From NCBI GenBank assembly GCA_900554995.1, contig USJJ01000110.1, positions 1-5,382 on the forward strand: a stretch of DNA of 5,382 bases, given 5' to 3'. The stretch comes from an uncultured Ruminococcus sp. (GTDB taxonomy: Bacteria; Bacillota; Clostridia; Oscillospirales; Acutalibacteraceae). The translations under genes were made by a program, and so were the position numbers. The first letter of the stretch is position 1. Each line of letters starts with the position of its first letter. Shown in pieces: positions 1-4,446 of the stretch. The notes below the pieces were generated by a model that saw nothing but the letters and a program-made list of their open reading frames with translations, did not search any database and had not been told where the DNA came from.

Positions 1-156
1 GTAAACACAGCAGCGCATGGTGGGTTCAGTCCCGGGAACGATCGTCTTGGGGATATCCAGCACATGTTCCATCAGCGTGCCGTTCCAAGACTCCCGGGCC
101 ACCTCACGCAGCACCTTGTATTTCAAATGTTGTACTTTGGTATCAAACTTACGCAT
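1..156 (-). CDS. [FeFe] hydrogenase, group B / HydA2-like, N-terminal fragment (cut by left edge)
   Basis: Only the first 52 codons are present; the reading frame stays open to base 1. The protein begins MRKFDTKVQHLKYKVLREVA and continues through a conserved-looking LDIPKTIVPG stretch to TMRCCVY at residues 46-52. From memory, this N-terminus is typical of clostridial group B1/B3 [FeFe] hydrogenases, in which ferredoxin-type [4Fe-4S] motifs and the H-cluster domain follow. That family is a cytoplasmic enzyme thought to reduce protons to H2 with ferredoxin electrons. The catalytic domain lies outside the window, so activity cannot be judged. The ATG at 154-156 is 23 bases after the phosphatase stop, with a GAGGA at 169-173 as a somewhat distant ribosome-binding site. 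Gene order (HydS-like, phosphatase, then this) recalls the hydS-hydA2 unit of Ruminococcus albus. The fragment beyond the first codons is GC-rich like the phosphatase gene. It could also be another iron-sulfur protein sharing this leader region. Confidence 0.72.
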   Translation of the reverse strand, partial: MRKFDTKVQHLKYKVLREVARESWNGTLMEHVLDIPKTIVPGTEPTMRCCVY

Positions 157-168
157 TCCGCTGCACCA

Positions 169-173
169 TCCTC
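169..173 (-). promoter_or_regulatory. Shine-Dalgarno for the HydA2-like gene
   Basis: GAGGA on the minus strand ends 12 bases before the ATG at 154-156, a longer spacing than elsewhere in the cluster. It lies in the 23-base gap after the phosphatase stop and supports this ATG as the start. Confidence 0.5.
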
Positions 174-179
174 GTTGTT

Positions 180-1352
180 TTAGAAATAGCTTACCTTGAT
201 CCGCTTACCCATTTTCTTCAGACATTCGGACAGATCCTTCACCAGATTCATCTTGATGGAGAAGGTAATGGGCAGGTCTGGGTTCTGGTGGGCAGGGTTG
301 ATGGCCCGGCCCACGTAGAAGTTGATATCCGTGGCTTCCTCAAAGAGCAGGCGGCTGATCTGGGACGCGCCGTCGTTCTTGAAGGCCCACTGTTCGTAGC
401 TTTCGTTATCCTGCAGGTAGTCCTGAGCGTACTCCAGCACCTTATTGACGGTAATGACGCCTTCGGTGACCAGATCCACGCCTTCGATCTCCGCGATGGG
501 CGGCACGTCGGAGGCCTCGAATTTGAGGGTGGTTTTCAGGGGCTTATGCAGGTACTTGGCCGCGATGGTGGATGTAGTTCCGCCGCAGACGATGTGCTTG
601 CCTTCCTTGGAGAAGAACAGCGCCATCATCCGGTTGACGTCGTCGCGGTCGCGCGGGGGACCGAACAGCAGATTCATCGGTACGCGCCGCCGCACCTTGA
701 CCACGCAGGCGGTCGCGTCATCTCCGGGCTTCTTTGCATAGAGGCGGTTAACCTCGTCTATGAGGATGGTGGACAGCGTTTTGGCTGTGTAGCCGACCTG
801 CGCCACGTTTTCCATGAAGGAGATAATGTCCTCCCGCTTCCAGCCGAAGTTGTATGCCATGCCGATGCCGGCGTGGGGGCAACCGTCGCTCATAGCGACG
901 AACAGATCCCCCTCCCGGAGTTTGATTTCGGATTTGTATATCTTTTTGCCGTCGATGTTCATTTCGGTGCGGGGGTAATCGTAATTGGCACCGTCCCGCA
1001 GGAGGATGACCATCGGGTTGTCATACTGGATCAGCTCCATTTCGCTGTTGTTTACCAGATGCAGGATGGTGAAGGTCGAGTAAGCCACGCCGCGCACCGA
1101 ACAGATCGGCAGCGTCTCGGCAATGGTCTGCACGCAGTCCTCCAGCGACAGCCCCTGCGCCATCATGGTGGAGATGATCTTGCTGGTCAGCGTGGACAGG
1201 ATGCTTGCCTTGACGCCGCTGCCCAGTCCGTCCGCCAGCACGATGACCATGGAATCCTCGCCCTGCTCCACCACGTCCACATGGTCGCCGCAGAGCTGTT
1301 CGCCCTCGTGATTTATACTTTTCCAGCCGATGTCAGCACAAAGATTATTCAT
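180..1352 (-). CDS. SpoIIE/PP2C-family serine phosphatase with unassigned C-terminal domain
   Basis: This 390-residue cytoplasmic protein has no signal peptide or obvious membrane helix. The first ~220 residues fit the SpoIIE-type PP2C fold: GD at 22-23, ADGLGSG at 40-46, MSDG at 154-157 and PGDDATACVV at 209-218. These supply the usual metal-binding aspartates (D23, D41, D156, D211/D212), so it is probably active, dephosphorylating Ser/Thr on a partner such as an anti-anti-sigma-like protein. Residues ~225-390 match no domain I can name; they include CGGTTSTIAAKYL at 256-268 and a basic tail. The ATG overlaps the end of the HydS-like gene by 8 bases (ATGAATAA carries both start and stop), with a strong ribosome-binding site inside that gene, so translation is probably coupled. 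Together with HydS this resembles phosphatase-linked (group C3) sensory hydrogenase loci. From about codon 15 the codons become strongly G/C-ending, unlike the genes upstream. Its target is unknown. Confidence 0.9.
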   Translation of the reverse strand: MNNLCADIGWKSINHEGEQLCGDHVDVVEQGEDSMVIVLADGLGSGVKASILSTLTSKIISTMMAQGLSLEDCVQTIAETLPICSVRGVAYSTFTILHLVNNSEMELIQYDNPMVILLRDGANYDYPRTEMNIDGKKIYKSEIKLREGDLFVAMSDGCPHAGIGMAYNFGWKREDIISFMENVAQVGYTAKTLSTILIDEVNRLYAKKPGDDATACVVKVRRRVPMNLLFGPPRDRDDVNRMMALFFSKEGKHIVCGGTTSTIAAKYLHKPLKTTLKFEASDVPPIAEIEGVDLVTEGVITVNKVLEYAQDYLQDNESYEQWAFKNDGASQISRLLFEEATDINFYVGRAINPAHQNPDLPITFSIKMNLVKDLSECLKKMGKRIKVSYF

Positions 1353-3018
1353 CGCTGATCGACTCCTTTAATTTAGTAAGCGCAATTTTTGTTTCCGCCG
1401 CAGTTTCACCGAGAAGTGATGCAATCTCCTGAACGATTCTCATCTGGTTATCGACAACCCTGTCGGCAATTTCAACTGTCTGGTGGCTTATCTTCTCCTT
1501 TCGCTCACGCTGATTCTCTTCCTCGGTAACGTCACGGAGAATACAAACCAGCAGTCTGTACTCCTTATCATAAAGGATGGATTCCTCAACATATTTTTCA
1601 TACTCCGCAAGATATGTTCTCTTATTGTGAATACTTCTTCCGCTGTTGAGAACCTTGAGAAAATCCGTCGGGTCAAGGATTCTTACCACCTGATCGCCGA
1701 GAACAACCGATGCGTTGCGGACGTTGATAATCTTCAGTGCCGCCTGGTTGATCTGCTGAACCTCCAGCTTTTCGTTGAGAACAATAAGCCCGTTCGGCGT
1801 GTTGCGCACGATTGTATCCGAGAAGCTCTCCGCCTTATCCTTAAGGTAAGGCAGACACATTGAAATTTCCGCTTTACCCTGAAGAATCGCAACCGCCTTT
1901 TCACGGCAAGTGTTATAGCCGCAGGAACCGCAGTTCAACTCATCCGAGGGCTTCATTTTACCCATCTGACGAAGTGTGTCACGGATCTCAGCCTCCGATG
2001 GTTGCTGAAGCTTTCTTTCAATAAACGTAAAATTCTTCTTCATTGTAAGCGGATCGGGTGAGTCAACCTCAAAGTCCTTTTCTCCCGCAAACTTTGAAAC
2101 GGAAGCATAGTCACGAACAGGCGAACGGTGGAATTTTTCCATAACGGGGCCGCCGACGCAACTTCCCGAGCAAGCCGACATCTCAATGAAACAGCCGTGC
2201 ATACCGCCTCTTTCAATGTCGTGCAGAGCGGCGATACAATTCTCCGTTCCGTCAATCGCCATATATGTGTAACCTGTATTCTCGGTATTCATCGTTTTGA
2301 GAATACCTCCCGTTGTCGGGAAGAATCTTGCACGACTGTTTTCGTCGTGATCCATCTCAGGCTTGAGCTCGATATTCTGTGCCTTGAGCCAATTTGTAAT
2401 CTCGTCAAAGGTCAGAACCGCATCAACAATGCCCTCGTAATACTGTGCCTCGTCCTTCTTCGCAACGCAGGGACCGATAAATACGGTCTTCGCATTCGGG
2501 ATTCTCCTCTTGATATCCTTACAGTGAGCCTGCATCGGAGAAAGAACATCCGCAAGATACGGCAATTCAGCCGGGAAATATTTTTGTATAAGCAAATTAA
2601 CAGAGTGACAGCAGGAGGAAATGATTATATCGTGCGTTTTCTCCTCTATCATTCTTTCATATTCATTTTTAACTAATGTTGCACCGATAGCAGTTTCCTC
2701 AACGTCATAGAAGCCGAGCTGCTTAAGTGCCTCCCTCATTGCGCCTATGCCGACGCCCTCGTAATTTGCAATAAATGACGGAGCGAGACTGACGACAACG
2801 GGATCTCCGCTTTGCAGGAGAACCTTGACCTTTTCGGTCTCGTCAACGATCTGCTTAGCGTCCTGCGGGCAGACTACGAAGCACTGACCGCACATTATAC
2901 ACTCATTGCCGATTATATATGCCTGATTACCGGAAAAGCGAATGGATTTGACCGGACAGTGACGAATACACTTGTAACAGTTTTTACAGTTGGATTTTTT
3001 CAGAGTCAGACATTCCAT
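1345..3018 (-). CDS. hydS: Putative H2-sensing [FeFe] hydrogenase with PAS domain (HydS-like, group C)
   Basis: This 557-residue cytoplasmic protein has these regions in order. Two [4Fe-4S] ferredoxin motifs: C11/C14/C17/C21 and C40/C43/C46/C50. An H-cluster domain, ~70-335. An Fe-S motif of the PF04060 type: C363, C366, C371, C388. A PAS-like region, ~398-497. A helical, coiled-coil-like tail, ~498-557. The four H-cluster cysteines are present: C137 (SSCCHS), C184 (GPCVAKK), C283 and C287 (SACSGSCVGG). So is K187, the equivalent of CpI K358. Neighbouring residues are altered: TSCCP reads SSCCH, the methionine of MPC is G182, the methionine of MAC is S281, and the GGGQP block is reduced to GGP. 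As I recall, comparable Met-to-Gly and Met-to-Ser changes occur in Thermotoga HydS. This favours an H2 or redox sensor over a turnover enzyme. Its PAS tail probably signals to the overlapping phosphatase. Symbol by analogy with Ruminococcus albus HydS. Confidence 0.88.
   Translation of the reverse strand: MECLTLKKSNCKNCYKCIRHCPVKSIRFSGNQAYIIGNECIMCGQCFVVCPQDAKQIVDETEKVKVLLQSGDPVVVSLAPSFIANYEGVGIGAMREALKQLGFYDVEETAIGATLVKNEYERMIEEKTHDIIISSCCHSVNLLIQKYFPAELPYLADVLSPMQAHCKDIKRRIPNAKTVFIGPCVAKKDEAQYYEGIVDAVLTFDEITNWLKAQNIELKPEMDHDENSRARFFPTTGGILKTMNTENTGYTYMAIDGTENCIAALHDIERGGMHGCFIEMSACSGSCVGGPVMEKFHRSPVRDYASVSKFAGEKDFEVDSPDPLTMKKNFTFIERKLQQPSEAEIRDTLRQMGKMKPSDELNCGSCGYNTCREKAVAILQGKAEISMCLPYLKDKAESFSDTIVRNTPNGLIVLNEKLEVQQINQAALKIINVRNASVVLGDQVVRILDPTDFLKVLNSGRSIHNKRTYLAEYEKYVEESILYDKEYRLLVCILRDVTEEENQRERKEKISHQTVEIADRVVDNQMRIVQEIASLLGETAAETKIALTKLKESISDE
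1362..1369 (-). promoter_or_regulatory. Shine-Dalgarno for the SpoIIE-type phosphatase, inside the HydS-like gene
   Basis: AAAGGAGT on the minus strand sits 9 bases before the ATG at 1350-1352. It fixes that start, lies wholly within the last codons of the upstream gene, and supports translational coupling across the 8-base overlap. Confidence 0.8.
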
Positions 3019-3023
3019 ATCCG

Positions 3024-3284
3024 TTATTTCCTCTCTTCGTTTATTTTGTTAAGTACCTTGTCATTGAAAAAGCCGCTGAAATTCTCGGGTGTAACTCCCG
3101 TAAAGACATCGTCGTCAACGGTAATTGTCACACCGACACGATTGCACTTGCCGGTACAGAAACTACCGGCAAGTGTAACCTCGTCATCCAGCTTATTTTC
3201 GGCAATAGCTTTCTGAAAAAGCTCTACCAATTTTTCTGACCCTTTCAAATGGCAGGAAGAACCCACGCAAATTTGAACGATCAT
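3024..3284 (-). CDS. Thioredoxin-fold [2Fe-2S] ferredoxin (second of tandem pair)
   Basis: This 86-residue protein carries the four-cysteine pattern of the NuoE-like, thioredoxin-fold [2Fe-2S] ferredoxin family: C6, C11 (in CVGSSCHLKG), C43 and C47 (FCTGKC). It would be a soluble one-electron carrier or cluster-bearing partner. In HydB/NuoF- and NuoE-type subunits the same fold passes electrons to or from flavin and hydrogenase modules. Here it stands alone, with no flavoprotein gene beside it, and ends 5 bases before the HydS-like gene, so HydS is the most likely partner (inference). It is a clear paralogue of the gene just upstream, about 55% identical over the first 47 residues by eye, with a one-residue insertion after C47 and a charged C-terminal extension. 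The start at 3284 lies 5 bases after the upstream stop, with AAAGGTG at 3294-3300 as its ribosome-binding site. Confidence 0.9.
   Translation of the reverse strand: MIVQICVGSSCHLKGSEKLVELFQKAIAENKLDDEVTLAGSFCTGKCNRVGVTITVDDDVFTGVTPENFSGFFNDKVLNKINEERK
3030..3035 (-). promoter_or_regulatory. Shine-Dalgarno for the HydS-like gene, inside the preceding ferredoxin gene
   Basis: GAGAGG on the minus strand ends 11 bases before the ATG at 3016-3018. It is part of the last sense codons of the upstream ferredoxin gene, whose stop is only 5 bases from the hydS start. Co-translation is likely. Confidence 0.6.
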
Positions 3285-3289
3285 TTATT

Positions 3290-3529
3290 TCACACCTTTG
3301 CAAGAACGTTTTCGTTAAAGAAATCTTTTACTGTATCCGGCGAAACCGAGAAGAACTTATCGTCAACGGTAACGCAAACTCCCTGCTGGCATTTGCCCAT
3401 ACAGAAGGTGCCGCCGAGCTCAACCTTATCGCTGAGTCCGTTTTCGTGAATAAGATACTGAAGCTGCTCAACAACCTGGCGTGAGCCTTTGATATGGCAT
3501 GATGAGCCGATACAAACCGTAATCTTCAT
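3290..3529 (-). CDS. Thioredoxin-fold [2Fe-2S] ferredoxin (first of tandem pair)
   Basis: This 79-residue protein has the cluster ligands C6, C11 (CIGSSCHIKG), C43 and C47 (FCMGKC) expected for a thioredoxin-like [2Fe-2S] ferredoxin. An extra cysteine at C52 (QQGVC) is absent from its tandem paralogue. It is a soluble electron-transfer protein, probably serving the hydrogenase-like protein encoded two genes downstream. It is the first gene after the 153-base gap, so it may be the promoter-proximal gene of the hydrogenase cluster, though read-through from the adhE side cannot be excluded. The ATG at 3527-3529 is preceded by AGGGGGA at 3538-3544, nine bases away, which supports this start. The pair may have arisen by local duplication, or the two may have separate partners; the sequence alone does not decide. 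Confidence 0.9.
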   Translation of the reverse strand: MKITVCIGSSCHIKGSRQVVEQLQYLIHENGLSDKVELGGTFCMGKCQQGVCVTVDDKFFSVSPDTVKDFFNENVLAKV

Positions 3530-3537
3530 AGTATGTG

Positions 3538-3544
3538 TCCCCCT
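3538..3544 (-). promoter_or_regulatory. Shine-Dalgarno for the first ferredoxin gene
   Basis: AGGGGGA on the minus strand lies 9 bases before the ATG at 3527-3529. It is the only ribosome-binding site in the cluster located in non-coding leader sequence with free upstream space. Confidence 0.65.
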
Positions 3545-3555
3545 ATTTAATCCTT

Positions 3556-3576
3556 GATAATCTTTTTTCGGTTATC
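3556..3576. repeat. Short inverted repeat in the hydrogenase-cluster leader
   Basis: GATAA at 3556-3560 and TTATC at 3572-3576 are inverted around an 11-base centre that contains six Ts (As on the minus strand). It lies just upstream of the ferredoxin ribosome-binding site. It might be an operator or a weak leader hairpin. It does not match the Rex consensus (TTGTTAA-N4-TTAACAA), and with five base pairs per arm chance is possible. Confidence 0.25.
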
Positions 3577-3585
3577 CTATGTTGT

Positions 3586-3631
3586 CCGCCGACCGGTCCA
3601 CGGGATTCTCGGTCTTTGAACCGACCGGCGG
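3586..3631 (-). promoter_or_regulatory. GC-rich leader hairpin upstream of the hydrogenase cluster
   Basis: Two 12-base arms, 3586-3597 and 3620-3631, are separated by a 22-base loop. As minus-strand RNA they form 12 continuous pairs, ten Watson-Crick and two G-U wobbles. As plus-strand RNA the same two central positions are A/C mismatches. This asymmetry suggests a structure used in the RNA of the genes below. CGGT at 3610-3613, in the loop, could instead pair with ACCG at 3620-3623, giving a competing fold. No U-tract follows the stem, so it is not a classical terminator. It could be a 5' UTR regulatory structure, a processing site or a transcript-end stabiliser. The function is unknown. 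Confidence 0.45.
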
Positions 3632-3639
3632 CTGTCATT

Positions 3640-3674
3640 AAAATGCACTGTCGCACAATTGAGTCGTGCGGTGC
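3640..3674 (-). terminator. Candidate weak terminator after the APH-like kinase gene
   Basis: On the minus strand GCAC-CGCAC (3666-3674) pairs with GTGCG-ACA-GTGC (3645-3656), giving 9 pairs with a 3-base bulge and a 9-base loop. One A and then TTTT (3640-3643) follow. It begins 8 bases past the kinase stop codon, the right place for an intrinsic terminator. The U-tract is short and the stem imperfect, so termination may be partial. Confidence 0.35.
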
Positions 3675-3682
3675 AGCCTTAA

Positions 3683-4432
3683 TTATTCGTAGTCAACAAC
3701 GTCAATCCAAGAGTGCAGGAACTCACGCTCCGCCTCGTTGCCCTTGACGGTCTGAGAAGCCGCTACGATAGGCATCCATTTCTGGACATACTGCTTTGCT
3801 GTGTTGCTTCTCTCGCAGAAGAGATCAAGATACTTCTTTGCGCCGTCGATATCGCCGTTGAGCCAGAAAAGAAGGTACGTTCTTGCGGCGTCGGCAGATG
3901 CATTACCCTGAGTTGCGTGCGACCAGTCGAGGATATACGGTGTGCCGTCCTCGGTGATGATGATGTTTGTCGGGTTGAAGTCGCCGTGGCAAACCTTGTT
4001 GTGCTTGGGCATACCCTCAAGACGCGTATGCAGGTCATAACGAACGGTTGCCGAAAGGTCTGTCTCGCTGATCTTTCTGTTCATCTTGTCCTTGAGCTTT
4101 GTAAGTCCCTTGCAGGTCTTGCTGTGCATCTGGAGCTGGAGATCAACAAAAAGGCTGAGATACTCGTCCTTCTTCTCCGGGTTCTCTTCCATCAGGCGGG
4201 CAAGAGTTTTGCCCTTGATGAACTCGGAAACGATAGTCCACTTGCCGTCAATAACCGTAACCTCAAGAATCTTCGGGATATTGAGTCCCGTCTCCTCGAT
4301 GCGAGCCTGATTAAGCGCCTCATTGAGGACATCCGCCTTTGAGAAATCCTCGTTGAAAACCTTGAGACAGCGGTCGCCGTCACGGTAGACTGTCTTGTCG
4401 GTTCTGACCGCAATAATTCTGTCCAAATTCAT
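3683..4432 (-). CDS. Aminoglycoside phosphotransferase-fold small-molecule kinase
   Basis: This 249-residue soluble protein has the APH/choline-kinase fold. K24 in RCLKVF is the probable ATP-binding lysine. E69 and F71 (VSEFIKGKTL) fall in the hinge region. The catalytic loop reads VCHGDFNPTNII at 147-158, giving catalytic D151 and metal-binding N156. The Mg-binding aspartate is D169 in ILDWSHATQG. All key residues are present, so an active ATP-dependent phosphotransferase is expected. The substrate cannot be read from the sequence; the fold covers aminoglycosides, choline, sugars and other hydroxylated small molecules, and proteins of this kind in anaerobic Firmicutes are usually not resistance enzymes. 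The ATG at 4430-4432 has a perfect AAGGAGG at 4440-4446 that overlaps the adhE stop, so it is probably co-transcribed and coupled with adhE. Codon use matches adhE and the ferredoxins. Confidence 0.85.
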   Translation of the reverse strand: MNLDRIIAVRTDKTVYRDGDRCLKVFNEDFSKADVLNEALNQARIEETGLNIPKILEVTVIDGKWTIVSEFIKGKTLARLMEENPEKKDEYLSLFVDLQLQMHSKTCKGLTKLKDKMNRKISETDLSATVRYDLHTRLEGMPKHNKVCHGDFNPTNIIITEDGTPYILDWSHATQGNASADAARTYLLFWLNGDIDGAKKYLDLFCERSNTAKQYVQKWMPIVAASQTVKGNEAEREFLHSWIDVVDYE

Positions 4433-4439
4433 ATATAAT

Positions 4440-4446
4440 CCTCCTT
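4440..4446 (-). promoter_or_regulatory. Shine-Dalgarno for the APH-like kinase, overlapping the adhE stop
   Basis: AAGGAGG on the minus strand lies 7 bases before the kinase ATG and shares bases with the adhE TAA (4445-4447). It is the strongest ribosome-binding site in the window. It argues for coupled translation of the kinase with adhE. Confidence 0.85.

Noticed and set aside
288..1358. A 356-codon open frame on the plus strand opposite the phosphatase gene
   Set aside because: It is antisense to a gene with clear PP2C motifs. Its translation is low-complexity (rich in His, Val, Asp, Gly) with no recognisable domain, and G/C-ending codons on the other strand explain the lack of stops.
2128..2676. 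A 182-codon plus-strand open frame opposite the HydS-like gene
   Set aside because: It is antisense to the H-cluster domain, whose cysteine motifs are intact on the minus strand, and its translation shows no known domain.
3530..3682. Rex operator or a clear sigma-A promoter for the hydrogenase cluster
   Set aside because: No TTGTTAA-N4-TTAACAA-like site is present. The best -10-like (TAGGAT) and -35-like (TGGACC) pair each match 4 of 6 bases at 15-base spacing, which is too weak to call.
3713..4342. A 209-codon plus-strand open frame opposite the kinase gene
   Set aside because: It has no recognisable motif and lies entirely antisense to a gene with an intact HGD-N-D kinase signature.
3683..4432. 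Aminoglycoside resistance gene
   Set aside because: The fold is shared, but context (adhE, hydrogenase) and lack of a recognisable APH(3')-type or APH(2'')-type signature do not support resistance; no mobile element is nearby.
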